DNA of 64,000 bases. It comes from Longimicrobiales bacterium (GTDB taxonomy: Bacteria > Gemmatimonadota > Gemmatimonadetes > Longimicrobiales > Gaopeijiaceae). Where the stretch lies: NCBI GenBank assembly GCA_958296005.1, contig CATQHQ010000002.1:552501-616500 (forward strand), in the 5' to 3' direction. How positions within the stretch are numbered: position 1 is the first letter of the stretch; every line of letters starts with the position of its first letter. Below, one piece after another: positions 28,794-38,441 of this stretch. A model generated the notes under the pieces. The model saw only the letters and a program-made list of their open reading frames with translations, was not told where the DNA came from and made no database searches. The position numbers and the translations under genes were made by a program.

Positions 28794-30073
28794 CACTCTC
28801 CGAGGCCCAGGACCTCCGGGTTCGTCTCCAGGACGGCTGCGATTCCACCCTCCAGGTTCCGCACCTCGTCGTAGCCCTGGGCGGCCAGGAAGTTGGCGAC
28901 TTCGAGGCTGCGGACGCCGCTGTGGCAGTACACCACGACCGGGCGGCCGCGAGGGATCTTGTCCAGGCGCTCGGGGACTTGGCCCATCGGCACGAGGACC
29001 GCCCCTAGTCTGGCAAGGTTCATCGCGTCCCACTCGATTGGTTCGCGGACGTCCAGCAGGAAGGGACGGGCGAAACCGAGGTCTGGATAGTCTGTGGGAT
29101 CCCAAGCGAGGTTGAGCCTCAGAAGGTCTGCGGGATCCCAAGTGCGGGAGGTGTTGCCGGTCATGACCGCAATCAGGTCGCCTGGGTCGAGCTGTGCCAC
29201 GCCGTTCTCGTCCCGGCCCGGGGTCGCCGTTGGCGCGGTGCCGCAGAAGAGGTCGTAGTCCACTGGCGCGGTTACCGTCGGCCGGTCGCCGCAAACCGGA
29301 CAGCCGGGGTCGCGGCGGACTTCGATCTCGCGCCAACGGTAGGCCAGGGCGTCGAATATCTGGAGGCGGCCGGCCACAGGCTGGCCCACGTCCAGCAGGA
29401 GCTTGATCGTCTCCATCGCCTGGGCGGCGCCGATCACGCCGGGCAGCGCCCCGAAGACTCCCGCCTCCGCGCAGTTGGGGACCATCCCCGGCGGCGGCGG
29501 CTCCCGAAAGAGGCAGCGGTAGCAGGGGCCGCCCTCCACACCAAAGACGGCCAGCTGGCCCTCCCAGCGGTACACGGAGCCGTAGACGTTGGGCCTGCCC
29601 GACAGCACGCAGGCGTCGTTGACGAGGTAGCGGGTCGGGAAGTTGTCGCTTCCGTCCACGACCACGTCGTACTCCGCCACGATCTCCATCGCGTTGTCGG
29701 AGGTGAGCTTCTCCGGGTAGGGCTCGACGTGAACATGGGGGTTGACGTCGTGGAGGGTCTCCTTGGCGGATGCCACCTTGAGACCGCCCAGGTCCGAGGT
29801 GCCGTGGAGGATCTGCCGCTGGAGGTTGGTCACGTCCACGACGTCCGGGTCCACGACGCCCAGCGTGCCCACTCCGGCGGCAGCCAGGTACAGCGCTGCA
29901 GGCGAGCCCAGTCCTCCGGCGCCGACCAGCAGCACCCGAGCCGCCTTGAGGCGCTCCTGCCCCTCTCTTCCCACTTCGGGGAGGACCAGGTGGCGGGCGT
30001 AGCGGGCCGTCTCGGCGCGGTCGAGGGCCGCGCCCGGGCCGGCACGGGGCACGCCAGTCTTGGTCGGGGACAT
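28793..30073 (-). CDS. moeB: MoeB/ThiF adenylyltransferase fused to a rhodanese domain
   Basis: E1-like enzyme that activates the C-terminus of a sulfur carrier (MoaD- or ThiS-like), with a sulfurtransferase domain able to supply the sulfur. It is 426 aa. The N-terminal part has the ATP-binding LLVGAGGLGSPAALYLAAAG, DVTNLQRQILHG and DGSDNFPTRYLVND, two zinc CxxC pairs (CYRCLF and CPVCGD) and PNCAEAGVFGALPGVIG. The C-terminal part, from about residue 310, has the rhodanese loop VVVYCHSGVRSLE with its active cysteine. The fusion resembles MOCS3/MoeZ. The carrier-protein gene is not in the window. Confidence 0.9.
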   Translation of the reverse strand: MSPTKTGVPRAGPGAALDRAETARYARHLVLPEVGREGQERLKAARVLLVGAGGLGSPAALYLAAAGVGTLGVVDPDVVDVTNLQRQILHGTSDLGGLKVASAKETLHDVNPHVHVEPYPEKLTSDNAMEIVAEYDVVVDGSDNFPTRYLVNDACVLSGRPNVYGSVYRWEGQLAVFGVEGGPCYRCLFREPPPPGMVPNCAEAGVFGALPGVIGAAQAMETIKLLLDVGQPVAGRLQIFDALAYRWREIEVRRDPGCPVCGDRPTVTAPVDYDLFCGTAPTATPGRDENGVAQLDPGDLIAVMTGNTSRTWDPADLLRLNLAWDPTDYPDLGFARPFLLDVREPIEWDAMNLARLGAVLVPMGQVPERLDKIPRGRPVVVYCHSGVRSLEVANFLAAQGYDEVRNLEGGIAAVLETNPEVLGLGE

Positions 30074-30175
30074 TGCGGCTCCTTCAGGTGCGGGATGGGA
30101 GCGTGCAAGCTACTCCCGGGAAACGATCTCTGCCAAACCACGTTCGGGTCGGGCCGGCCGCGCTCCGGCTCCGGG

Positions 30176-32029
30176 CTACGCCTGCTCCGTCGCGGCTGCT
30201 CCTGCTTTCTCAGGAGGCGACGCGTGGGCGCGGATCACGGCTATGAACGCTTCGCCGTAGCGCTCCAGCTTGGTCTCGCCCACGCCGGAGATCTCGGCGA
30301 ACGCCTGCAAGGTGGAAGGTTGCTGCTCCACCATCTCCCTGAGGCTGGCGTCGTGGAAGACGACGTACGGCGGAACCCCCTGGGCCTTGGCCAGTTCGGT
30401 CCGCCGCTGGCGCAGGGCCTCCCAGAGGACGTCGCTCCACTTCGACGGATCGGCGGTCGGACGTGGTGCGGCCCGCTTGCGGGGCTTGGCGGCCCTCTTG
30501 GGGAGGAGGTCGCGGCGCATGTGCACTTCGACTTCGCCCTTGAGCACCGGACGGCTGGCCTCGGTGAGGCTGAGCGTCCCGTAGCCTTCCATGTCCACCT
30601 TGAGAAGCCCCCGCGCCACGAGCTGCCGGAAGACCGAGCGCCATTCGTAGGCGCCGATCTCCTTGCCGATGCCGTAGGTCGAGAGCTGGTCGTGGCCGAA
30701 ACGTCGAATGCGCTCGGCCTCGCTGCCCCGCAACACGTCGATGACGTATACCGCGCCGAAGCGCTGGCCGGTTCGGTGCACGCAGGAAAGCGCCTTCTGC
30801 GCAGCTTCGGTGGCGTTCCACGTCTCCACTGGGCTCAAGCAGTTGTCGCAGTTGCCGCATCGCTCGGGCACCGTCTCGCCGAAGTACGACAGCAGCGTCC
30901 GGCGTCGGCACGTCGTGAGCTCGCAGTAGCCGAGGAGCGCGTCCAGCTTGCGCCTCTCCAGACGCTTGCGCGCATCCCCGGCGTCCGAGTTCTCGACCAT
31001 GTGCCTGAGCATGACGACGTCCTTCAAGCCGTACGCCATCCAGGCGTCGGCGGGGTCGCCGTCCCGTCCCGCGCGTCCGGTCTCCTGATAGTACGCCTCG
31101 ATGCTCTTGGGAAGGTCCAGGTGGGCCACGAAGCGCACGTCCGGCTTGTCGATGCCCATGCCGAAGGCGATCGTCGCCACCATCACCACGTCGTCCTCCC
31201 GGATGAAGCGGTCCTGGTTCGCTTGGCGCTCCCGCTTGCCCAGGCCCGCGTGGTAGGGCAGGGCGTCGACGCCGGCGTCGCGCAGCCATTCGGCGGTGTC
31301 TTCGACCCCCTTTCGCGACAGGCGGTACACGATCCCCGAGCGTCCTGGGTGGCACTCTCGGAGAAAGGCGTGGAACTGCTTGCGCGGGTTGTTCTTCGGA
31401 ACCACCGAGTAGCGGATGTTGGGGCGGTCGAAGCCGTCGACGAAGATGGGCGCGCCCCGCAGTCCCAGCCGGTCCACGATCTCCCGGCGGGTGGGTTCGT
31501 CGGCGGTGGCGGTGAGGGCGATCCGCGGGACGCCGGGAAAGCGCTCCCGCAGCGCCGAGAGGCGAAGGTACTCGGGACGGAAGTCGTGTCCCCATTGGGA
31601 GACGCAGTGAGCCTCGTCGATGGCGAAGAGGGCCAGGGGGACGTTGGACAGCAGCTCGAAGGTCCGGTCCCCGAGCAGGCGTTCGGGCGCGACGTAGAGA
31701 AGGTCGAGGCGGCCTGCCCTCAGCGCGGACTCGACTTGCAGCACTTCTCGGTAGGGCAGGCTGGAGTTGAGGCAGGCGGCCCGGACGCCGGCTTGCTGGA
31801 GGGACTCGACTTGGTCCCGCATGAGGGCGATGAGCGGCGAGACGACGACGCCAGTTCCGTCGCGGACGATCGAAGGGATCTGGTAGCAGAGGGACTTGCC
31901 GCCCCCGGTGGGCATGAGGACCAGACTGTCGCCGCCGCCCACGGTGTGGCGGACGACTTCTTCCTGCTGTCCTCGGAACTCGGCGTACCCGAAGACGCGC
32001 TCCAGGACGCGACGGACGTCGTCGGCCAT
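30176..32029 (-). CDS. recQ: ATP-dependent DNA helicase RecQ
   Basis: 3'-5' superfamily 2 helicase in recombination and fork repair. It is 617 aa. Walker A is in [16 protein letters not shown], motif II in [19 protein letters not shown], and motif VI in [12 protein letters not shown]. The zinc-binding subdomain has CELTTCRRR and ERCGNCDNC, a winged-helix RQC follows, and an HRDC domain closes the protein ([20 protein letters not shown]). The ATG at 32029 is used; a GTG at 32044 overlapping the upstream stop (GTGA) is the alternative. It is the last gene of a four-gene run. Confidence 0.94.
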   Translation of the reverse strand: MADDVRRVLERVFGYAEFRGQQEEVVRHTVGGGDSLVLMPTGGGKSLCYQIPSIVRDGTGVVVSPLIALMRDQVESLQQAGVRAACLNSSLPYREVLQVESALRAGRLDLLYVAPERLLGDRTFELLSNVPLALFAIDEAHCVSQWGHDFRPEYLRLSALRERFPGVPRIALTATADEPTRREIVDRLGLRGAPIFVDGFDRPNIRYSVVPKNNPRKQFHAFLRECHPGRSGIVYRLSRKGVEDTAEWLRDAGVDALPYHAGLGKRERQANQDRFIREDDVVMVATIAFGMGIDKPDVRFVAHLDLPKSIEAYYQETGRAGRDGDPADAWMAYGLKDVVMLRHMVENSDAGDARKRLERRKLDALLGYCELTTCRRRTLLSYFGETVPERCGNCDNCLSPVETWNATEAAQKALSCVHRTGQRFGAVYVIDVLRGSEAERIRRFGHDQLSTYGIGKEIGAYEWRSVFRQLVARGLLKVDMEGYGTLSLTEASRPVLKGEVEVHMRRDLLPKRAAKPRKRAAPRPTADPSKWSDVLWEALRQRRTELAKAQGVPPYVVFHDASLREMVEQQPSTLQAFAEISGVGETKLERYGEAFIAVIRAHASPPEKAGAAATEQA

Positions 32030-32040
32030 GGCGGTGCCTG

Positions 32041-32436
32041 TCACTCTCCCTGGCGGGACGCGGGAGCGGCGTTGGTCGCCAGCTGCACGAGCGCTCCGGC
32101 CGCGCCGCCGCCGGTACCGGCCAGCAACCCGGCGAAGAGGAGCGTGACCGCGAAGAACGCTGCTCCTGGAAGACCGCCGAGCACGCCGCCGGCGAGGTGT
32201 GCCACCTCGGCCACGGGACCGCGGACTGTCCCGGCCAGCAAGAGGACGGCCCAACCGGCGGTGCCGGCGAGGGCGGCCGTGGCGGCTGGGCCCCGCAGGC
32301 GACTGGTGGAGGCGTTGCGGCGGAGGCGCCATCCCTGCCATGCGCCCGCGAAGGCGCCTGCAACGGGCAACGCGACCCAGCCGCCGACCCACGTTCCCGC
32401 TGCCACGCCGGCGGCGCCGAGAAGGAGCGCGGTCAC
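32041..32436 (-). CDS. Small multi-pass membrane protein
   Basis: Not recognised. It is 131 aa from a GTG overlapping the upstream penicillin-acylase stop by 4 nt. About 75% of the residues are hydrophobic or glycine; three or four membrane spans are visible ([58 protein letters not shown]). The tight overlap suggests it is made with its neighbour, but no function can be assigned. Confidence 0.6.
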   Translation of the reverse strand: MTALLLGAAGVAAGTWVGGWVALPVAGAFAGAWQGWRLRRNASTSRLRGPAATAALAGTAGWAVLLLAGTVRGPVAEVAHLAGGVLGGLPGAAFFAVTLLFAGLLAGTGGGAAGALVQLATNAAPASRQGE

Positions 32437-34889
32437 GGCCGCGGCGGGGTCAGGACCAGCTTCGCGCGCACGAGCCCTGCGGCCCGCAGCTCCGCCTCGG
32501 TGCGGGGGAAGCGCAGGTCTTCCAGCTCGCCCGCGACCCAGTGAGTGAGGCGGTCGTCGTAGCCGCGGCTGGCCGGGTTGCCCGACTGTCCGCCCGGGTA
32601 GGTTCCCCGCGCCGACATTTGGTCGCCCAGCTCGACGACCATCCGCCAGCTGGCGCCGTGGGTCCCCGTTCCCGACATCGGGTTGAGGAGACCGGGGCCG
32701 CTGGCTGTGGACAGCCTCAAGCGGGAGAGCGGGGGCAGCCGCAGAAGGTGATGGATGTTGTGTTGTCCGAAGTTGCGCCACGCCCATCCCCCGCCGTCCT
32801 CGGGGCCGTGTTCGCGCCGGAGCTCGTCGAGCGCCGCAGTCAGCGCCTCGGCCACGACGGCGTCCCGGTCCTCCGTCGCGGGGGTCCGTCGGTCGTCCCA
32901 CCAGGGGCTGTTGGGCTGGCCCAGCAGCAGCCACAGAATGTCCTCGCGGGGGGTGGCCGTGCGCCGGTCGTCGCCGGGAACGGCCAGCTCGTCCCACAGG
33001 CCGTCTTCCAGGGCCTCCATTGCCGTCTCGAAGAGGACGGCGCGCTCGTTGGCCGGGTCGTACCCACCGTCCCACTCCTCCAGCATCCCGGCGGCCTCGG
33101 CCACCTTCGGGGCGACTCGACCCTGTTCCGCCATCTGGTCCACCACCGTCAGGAACGAGGCCCGGAAGGTTCGGGCGCGGATGCTCGTCGGATGGGTCTG
33201 GTACGCCTCCAGCTCCGCCGCGCTGTGGGACGCTCTGTAGCGCAGGAGCTCGTTGATCGTGAGGGCACGCCACGGCTCCGGCCAGTCCGCGCCCAGGTAG
33301 TCGGGCTCGGCGTCCGGGTCGTACGGCTGTTGGTTGGCCGATGCCAAGTACCCCTGCGAAGGGTTCTTCGCGACGGGGAAGCGGGCGGTGCGGCCCAGCC
33401 AGTCGGAGGCGCGGGTGGTGCCGTCCTGCACCGAGTCGCCCCGCGCGCCGGGCGGCCGCAGCGGGAAGTAGCCGGCGCTCTGGACCGCGATGCCGCCGTC
33501 CCGCCCCGCCACGAGCCCGTTCTGCGCCGGCGCGTGCCACGCCGACATGGCGTCCAGCCACTCGTCCACCGTACGGGCCTTGGCCGCGTCCATCAGGGAG
33601 CGCAGCTCGTTCTGGCCTTCGAGCACCGTCCAGCGGAGGGACATGGCTTCGCCGTCCACGTCCACGACGGGACCCCGATGGGTGCTGCGCACGGTGTCCG
33701 ACCTGATCACCGCGCCGTCGCGCCCGCGAAAGTGCTCGACCCGCATCGTCAGCGGCGTCCATTCGCCGTCCAGGAGGTAGCGCGACGGGGCGTCGGGGTC
33801 GTCGAGGCGCTCCCTGTAGTAGTCGAGCACGTCGGCCCCGGTGTTGGTGAACGTCCAGGCCACGTCGCGGTTGAAGCCGATCACGATCCCCGGGACGCCC
33901 GGCAAGGTGACGCCGTACACGTCGATCTCGCCCGTCACCACCAAGTGCGCTTCGTACCAAGTGCTGGGCAGGGTGAGCGAGAGGTGGGGGTCGCCGGCCA
34001 GGATCGGGTTGCCCGAGGCCGAGCGCGAAGCGGCCACGGCCCAGCTGTTGCTGCCCAGGACGGGGGAGGGCGACTCGGGGCGGGGGAAGCCGCTGGCACT
34101 GGACACCTCGCCTGGGTCCGGGAAGACCGGCGGCGGGACGTGAGCGCCCACCCATCGCGCTCCCCGATGCGGCACGATGGGCTCCCGGATCGGGGCGTCG
34201 GCGGGGAAGAGGGCGTCGGCGGCTTGGGGACCGACCCGGGCGGCCACCCTCTCCTTCAGCAGCTCCACGGGCGCGAAGGCCAGCGTCCATCCCATGCGCT
34301 TCAGGAGGTAGAAGGTGTGCACGGGCGCCCAAGGCGCGGGGTCGGCGCCCAGGAGGTGGTACTCGAACGGCTTGTCGCCAGGGGACAGATCGCCGATGAA
34401 GGCGTTCACTCCGTCTGCGTACGCCTGCAGCGCCTCCGCCAGCTGCGGGTCGTCCCTGTCCAGCATCTCGAAGTCACGCTTCGCCGCCTCCGCCAACCCC
34501 AGCCGTCGCACCTCCACGTCGATCTCGACCAGCGCTTCGCCGGCGACTTCCGACAGCGTGCCGGCCGTCGCCCGGGTCTGCGTCTCCATCTGGAAGAGCC
34601 TGTCGCGGGCGACGACGTAGCCCAATGCCCTGTAGGCGTCGGACGACGTGGAGGCGAACACGTGGGGCACCCGGCGATCGTCGTATACGACATGGACGCT
34701 GTCGCCGAGTCCGGGCACCGTTGCGGAAGACGACTCGGGCAGCTCGGCGGAGTAGGCCGCGTTCCATACCCCGTGGACCGGGTCGAGGAGCGGGCCGAGG
34801 GCCGGCAGCGGTCCCGAACGCCGGGATGCCGGCACGAGGACGACCGCCAGCGCGGCCGACCAGCCGACCAGTCGCAGCAGCGGCCTCAC
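32433..34889 (-). CDS. Penicillin acylase family hydrolase (Ntn)
   Basis: Ntn-hydrolases of this family cleave amide bonds, for example in beta-lactams, acyl-homoserine lactones or N-acyl amino acids, after self-processing into alpha and beta chains. It is 818 aa, normal length, from a GTG overlapping the upstream stop by 4 nt. An N-terminal hydrophobic segment (about residues 5-20) suggests export or anchoring. Early conserved [21 protein letters not shown] and ARDRLFQME are followed by the autoprocessing site [11 protein letters not shown] with Ser280 as predicted nucleophile, [18 protein letters not shown], and [19 protein letters not shown]. The natural substrate is unknown; a quorum-quenching acylase is one option. 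Confidence 0.9.
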   Translation of the reverse strand: MRPLLRLVGWSAALAVVLVPASRRSGPLPALGPLLDPVHGVWNAAYSAELPESSSATVPGLGDSVHVVYDDRRVPHVFASTSSDAYRALGYVVARDRLFQMETQTRATAGTLSEVAGEALVEIDVEVRRLGLAEAAKRDFEMLDRDDPQLAEALQAYADGVNAFIGDLSPGDKPFEYHLLGADPAPWAPVHTFYLLKRMGWTLAFAPVELLKERVAARVGPQAADALFPADAPIREPIVPHRGARWVGAHVPPPVFPDPGEVSSASGFPRPESPSPVLGSNSWAVAASRSASGNPILAGDPHLSLTLPSTWYEAHLVVTGEIDVYGVTLPGVPGIVIGFNRDVAWTFTNTGADVLDYYRERLDDPDAPSRYLLDGEWTPLTMRVEHFRGRDGAVIRSDTVRSTHRGPVVDVDGEAMSLRWTVLEGQNELRSLMDAAKARTVDEWLDAMSAWHAPAQNGLVAGRDGGIAVQSAGYFPLRPPGARGDSVQDGTTRASDWLGRTARFPVAKNPSQGYLASANQQPYDPDAEPDYLGADWPEPWRALTINELLRYRASHSAAELEAYQTHPTSIRARTFRASFLTVVDQMAEQGRVAPKVAEAAGMLEEWDGGYDPANERAVLFETAMEALEDGLWDELAVPGDDRRTATPREDILWLLLGQPNSPWWDDRRTPATEDRDAVVAEALTAALDELRREHGPEDGGGWAWRNFGQHNIHHLLRLPPLSRLRLSTASGPGLLNPMSGTGTHGASWRMVVELGDQMSARGTYPGGQSGNPASRGYDDRLTHWVAGELEDLRFPRTEAELRAAGLVRAKLVLTPPRP

Positions 34890-36166
34890 GTTCCGGGCGT
34901 CCCCGGTCGTGCTCGGAACGGCTGCCGCCTCATGTACGTCGCCGTCCGCCACAGCCACTCCAGCGGCCCGAAGCGGAACCGCCGAAGCCACCACGGCGAC
35001 CAAGCCAGCTGCAACGCCCAAACGGCGAGCACGCCCCCCACTTGGCCGAGCGCGCTCACCCGGCCGAACATCCCGAGCCCGTGTCCGTAGAAGAACAGCG
35101 TGCACAGAACGCTCTGGGAGATGTAGTTGGTCAGCGCCATCCTCCCAACGGCGGCCAGCCTCTGCTGAAGACCGGGAAGCCGGCCCGTCTGGACCGCCAG
35201 CATCACCAACGCCACGTAGCCCAGGAAGACGCCGAGGGAGCCCACGTAGTTGAAGAGCGTCCCCTGAAACATGGAGTGCTCCGCGGAGAACCCGGTACGC
35301 ACGTTGTAAGCGATCCCCGCCGCCACGACCGGCAGTCCCAAGCCGATGCCCAGGAGCGCCGTCCGTCGGTAGAACGCGGGCGAGCGCCGACCAGTCACGA
35401 CGCCCAGCCGGTACAAGGCCATGCCGACGAGCATCAGGCCCCCGGCACGCCACAGGAAGTAGACGAGGAAGACGATCGTCTGGAGCCCGAAGGCTTCTCC
35501 GGCTCGGTACGGCATCTGCTCCAGCCATCCGCCCCGAAACGCCGCCGTCTCGGCCGCCAGCGCCGCCGGCGGGGGCGCCCACTCCGCCGCCAGCGCCGCG
35601 CGCTCCGCTTCCGGCCACCAGGGAACCGACAAGCCGACGCCCAGCCAGAGCGGAAGCACCACCGCCACCATGCACGCGCCGAGGATCAGCTGCCGCTTGG
35701 GACGAACGTTGCGCAGGGGGTACAGCAGGAACCCGCAAAGGGCGTAGGCGACCAGAACGTCGCCATGCCAGATCAGGTAGGCGTGCGCCAACCCGATGAC
35801 GAGGAGCCAGAGCTGCCGTCGATAGTGGAGACCGACCGCCGGGAGGCCTCTCTTGGCCATGCGGTCGGCGGTCATCGCCATCCCGGCCCCGAAGAGCAGG
35901 GAGAAGATCGAGATGAACTTGGTATCGGCGAGGAGGTGGGTGGTGGCCCACACCCACAACCCCGCGCCGTCGAGGCCGTCGCCGACCGCCGGGTTCAGAT
36001 AGGCGGCGGACACCGTGGCGAAGCTCCGAATGTTGACGATCAGAATGCCCAGGACCGCAAAGCCTCGGAGCACGTCCAGGGCAGCGACGCGGTCGGACTC
36101 GGCTACGGGAGCGGCGAAGGACACGTCCGTTGATCCTTGGGAGAGGCGACCGGGGGCGGAGCCCAT
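34886..36166 (-). CDS. DUF418 (YeiB-like) membrane protein
   Basis: Multi-spanning inner-membrane protein related to YeiB, of unknown function and distantly related to membrane acyltransferases. The ATG at 36166 gives 426 aa; longer upstream frames cross the divergent promoter region. It has roughly ten hydrophobic segments, with the family N-terminal RVAALDVLRGFAVLGILIVN and later GRMALTNYISQSVLCTLFFYG, both typical of DUF418. It is the first gene of the minus-strand run leading to recQ. Confidence 0.85.
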   Translation of the reverse strand: MGSAPGRLSQGSTDVSFAAPVAESDRVAALDVLRGFAVLGILIVNIRSFATVSAAYLNPAVGDGLDGAGLWVWATTHLLADTKFISIFSLLFGAGMAMTADRMAKRGLPAVGLHYRRQLWLLVIGLAHAYLIWHGDVLVAYALCGFLLYPLRNVRPKRQLILGACMVAVVLPLWLGVGLSVPWWPEAERAALAAEWAPPPAALAAETAAFRGGWLEQMPYRAGEAFGLQTIVFLVYFLWRAGGLMLVGMALYRLGVVTGRRSPAFYRRTALLGIGLGLPVVAAGIAYNVRTGFSAEHSMFQGTLFNYVGSLGVFLGYVALVMLAVQTGRLPGLQQRLAAVGRMALTNYISQSVLCTLFFYGHGLGMFGRVSALGQVGGVLAVWALQLAWSPWWLRRFRFGPLEWLWRTATYMRRQPFRARPGTPGT

Positions 36167-36260
36167 CCTAGCGCACGGACGCCGTTGGTGACAGACTGGT
36201 GGGCGGGGCGGTTCCAGCGGGGCGAGGCCGTCGTACGCAGACGAAGCCACGGAGGACGGG
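36167..36260. promoter_or_regulatory. Divergent intergenic region
   Basis: Ninety-four bases between two divergent genes, so promoters for both should lie here. The plus-strand gene has a good ribosome-binding site (GGAGGACGGG). No convincing -35/-10 pair could be picked by eye. Confidence 0.35.
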
Positions 36261-37694
36261 ATGACGACTCGAGAACGGTTCCTGGCTGGCCTGGTGGGCG
36301 GGCTCGCGGCTGCTGCAGCGACAGATGCCTGCGGACCGGCCGGCGCGGACGCGCCTGGGGTCGGCGAGGCCCAGACCCAGACCGCGGCCGCCACCGTCTT
36401 CACCAACGTGAACGTGCTCCCGATGACCTCGGAGACCGTGTTGCCGGGACAGACCGTCGTGGTGGTGGACGAGAGGATCGGCGAGGTAGGGCCGGCCGGC
36501 GAAGTGGAGGTGCCCTCGGGCGCGACCGTCGTGGACGGCGCTGGCCGCTACCTCATGCCCGGCTTGGCGGAGATGCACGCCCACGTGCCGCCCGGCGACG
36601 ACCCGCCCCGGGACGCCGTCGAGGATATCCTCTTCCTTTACGTCGCCAACGGCATCACCACGATCCGAGGGATGCTCGGCTCGGCGTACCAGATCCCCTT
36701 GGCCGACGAACTGGAGCGGGGCGAGGTCCTCGGGCCCAACTTCTACGTCGGGGCGCCTTCGATCAACGGAGCCTCCGCCCCCACGCCGGCGGACGCCGAG
36801 CGGCTGGTCCGGGCCCACAAGGACGCGGGCTACGACCTGCAGAAGATCCACCCCGGCGTCTCCCGGGAGAGCTGGGACCGGATGGTGGAGGTCGCCGCGG
36901 AAGTCGGGATCACCTACGGCGGCCACGTCCCCGCCGATGTGGGGCTTGTCCACGCCATCGAAACTCGCATCTCCACCGTCGATCACCTGGACGGGTACGT
37001 GCAGGCGATCGCCTCCGACGACGTTCAGGCCCAAGTCAACGCTGGAACGATCCGGCTGGGCGGGCTGGCACGCGGCGTGGACGACCAGAAGCTGGCCGAG
37101 ATCGTGCAGCTGACGATCGACCGGGACGTGTACGTGGTCCCCACCATGTACCTGTGGGAGAACCTGTACGGCGCCCCGGACGTCGACGCGATGCTGGCCC
37201 AGCCGGAGATGAAGTACGTCTCCGCCCGGCAGCATTCGGCGTGGCGGCGGCAAGCCGGGGGTGGACCGCGGGGCGCGCCGGACGAGGTCGAGGCGTACCT
37301 GGAGCTTCGGAAGCGCGTACTCAAGGCGCTCTCGGACGCCGGGGCCGGAATCCTCATGGGGACCGACTCGCCTCAGTTGTTCAACGTGCCCGGGTTCGCC
37401 CTGCATCGGGAGATCCAGGTGATGTCGGAGGCCGGGGTCTCCAACTACGAGATACTCAGGAGCGGGACGGTTGCCGTGGGCAAGTACGTGGCGGACCACC
37501 TGGACCTAGACGGCAGCTTCGGCGCCGTGGCGCCGGGGCAACGGGCCGACCTGGTGCTGCTGAACGCCAACCCGCTGGACGACCTGGCGAACTTGATGGG
37601 CCGGGCCGGGGTGATGGTTCGGGGGCGCTGGATCGGCGGCGAGGAGATCGAGGAACGGCTGGCGGCGCTGGCCGCGAAGCACGGAGGCGGCTGA
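36261..37694 (+). CDS. Exported amidohydrolase
   Basis: Metal-dependent hydrolase of the amidohydrolase superfamily (imidazolonepropionase/prolidase-like group). It is 477 aa. An Ala-rich N-terminus with TDACGP at about residues 21-26 may be a lipoprotein or Sec signal. The catalytic set is visible: HxH in LAEMHAHVPPG, a candidate carbamylated or metal lysine in LQKIHPGVS, histidines in GGHVPADVGLVHAI and VDHLDGY, and the aspartate in LMGTDSPQLFNV. The C-terminal GAVAPGQRADLVLLNANPL is typical. Substrate unknown; an exported peptidase or lactonase is plausible. Confidence 0.85.
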   Translation: MTTRERFLAGLVGGLAAAAATDACGPAGADAPGVGEAQTQTAAATVFTNVNVLPMTSETVLPGQTVVVVDERIGEVGPAGEVEVPSGATVVDGAGRYLMPGLAEMHAHVPPGDDPPRDAVEDILFLYVANGITTIRGMLGSAYQIPLADELERGEVLGPNFYVGAPSINGASAPTPADAERLVRAHKDAGYDLQKIHPGVSRESWDRMVEVAAEVGITYGGHVPADVGLVHAIETRISTVDHLDGYVQAIASDDVQAQVNAGTIRLGGLARGVDDQKLAEIVQLTIDRDVYVVPTMYLWENLYGAPDVDAMLAQPEMKYVSARQHSAWRRQAGGGPRGAPDEVEAYLELRKRVLKALSDAGAGILMGTDSPQLFNVPGFALHREIQVMSEAGVSNYEILRSGTVAVGKYVADHLDLDGSFGAVAPGQRADLVLLNANPLDDLANLMGRAGVMVRGRWIGGEEIEERLAALAAKHGGG

Positions 37695-37720
37695 CGCGCG
37701 CCCCCGCAGCGTCGGCGCGG

Positions 37721-37750
37721 TCCTACCGGCGCGCGTCCTACCGGCGCGCC
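37721..37750. repeat. 15-bp tandem duplication forming a GC hairpin
   Basis: Two adjacent near-identical copies of TCCTACCGGCGCGC(G/C) at 37721-37735 and 37736-37750. The duplication creates an inverted repeat: GGCGCGC at 37728-37734 pairs with GCGCGCC at 37744-37750 around a 9-nt loop. It lies between convergent genes and overlaps the last codons of the minus-strand one. It could act as a shared terminator hairpin, although there is no T-run. Confidence 0.6.
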
Positions 37751-38346
37751 GGGAAGGGGACCGGCATCTCCGCGAAGTCGAAGGCGCCGGGGAAGTCGGC
37801 TTCGACCTCCTTCTGCTTGCCGCTCCAGGTCTCCACGTCGATCCGGTAGACGGCGGTCCGCTTGAGCTCGTCGTCGGTGGTGGGCCGGTAGTCCACGCCG
37901 GGCTTCAGGTGGGGGGCGTACTTGTCCAGCAGCATCTGAAGGGCCGCCTTCGCTTCGACCGGGTCCTGGACGATGCGCCCGATGCCGAAGGCGACGACGC
38001 CCGCGTACTCCACGGAGAACTCCAGCGCCTCGGGGGCGGGCAGTAGCCGCCCCATCGCAACGGTGCCAAACGCAACCTGCTGCGCGGCCTCCAAGTTCGT
38101 GCGCGTCCGGCCCGTCCGGTGAGTGTGCAGGTAGATCCGACGCTCACCCCCGGCGTCGTCGAAGACGAAGAGGTTGGAGTTGAGGAACGGCTGGCCGTCC
38201 TCGCCGACGGTGGCCAGGAAGCCGTAGGGCGCGCGTCGCATGAAGGCGGTTGCCCAAGCGTCGTCCTTTCCTCGGTCGCGACGGCGGACGGCGCTGCGAG
38301 GGTCGTCGCGTCCTGCGTTGTCTGCTCCAGGCTTCGGCGGGCTCAA
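37738..38346 (-). CDS. Pyridoxamine 5'-phosphate oxidase-fold protein
   Basis: Split-barrel flavin- or F420-binding protein of unknown substrate. The TTG at 38346 is preferred because GGAAG lies 6 nt upstream (38353-38357 on the plus strand); it gives 202 aa. A TTG at 38388 and a GTG at 38382 would lengthen it but lack a site. Core motifs are RRAPYGFLATVGEDGQPFLNS, RIYLHTHRTGRTRTNLEA and EYAGVVAFGIGRIVQDPVEA. These match general-stress or heme-utilisation-like members of the fold rather than PdxH. Confidence 0.78.
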   Translation of the reverse strand: MSPPKPGADNAGRDDPRSAVRRRDRGKDDAWATAFMRRAPYGFLATVGEDGQPFLNSNLFVFDDAGGERRIYLHTHRTGRTRTNLEAAQQVAFGTVAMGRLLPAPEALEFSVEYAGVVAFGIGRIVQDPVEAKAALQMLLDKYAPHLKPGVDYRPTTDDELKRTAVYRIDVETWSGKQKEVEADFPGAFDFAEMPVPFPARR

Positions 38347-38388
38347 TGGCTGCTTCCGGTTGCGGGTTTGCCAGGGCGGCACGCCCAA

Positions 38389-38441
38389 AGATACTTATCG
38401 TTGACCGAACCGTTGAAGAAACCGCCGAAGGACGCGCTCAC
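38389..38441. promoter_or_regulatory. Divergent intergenic region, AT-rich
   Basis: Short region between the divergent oxidase-fold and deaminase genes. On the minus strand TATCTT (38388-38393) with TTCAAC about 18 nt upstream (38412-38417) is a weak promoter-like pair. On the plus strand TTGACC at 38401-38406 has no clear -10 partner. Confidence 0.25.
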
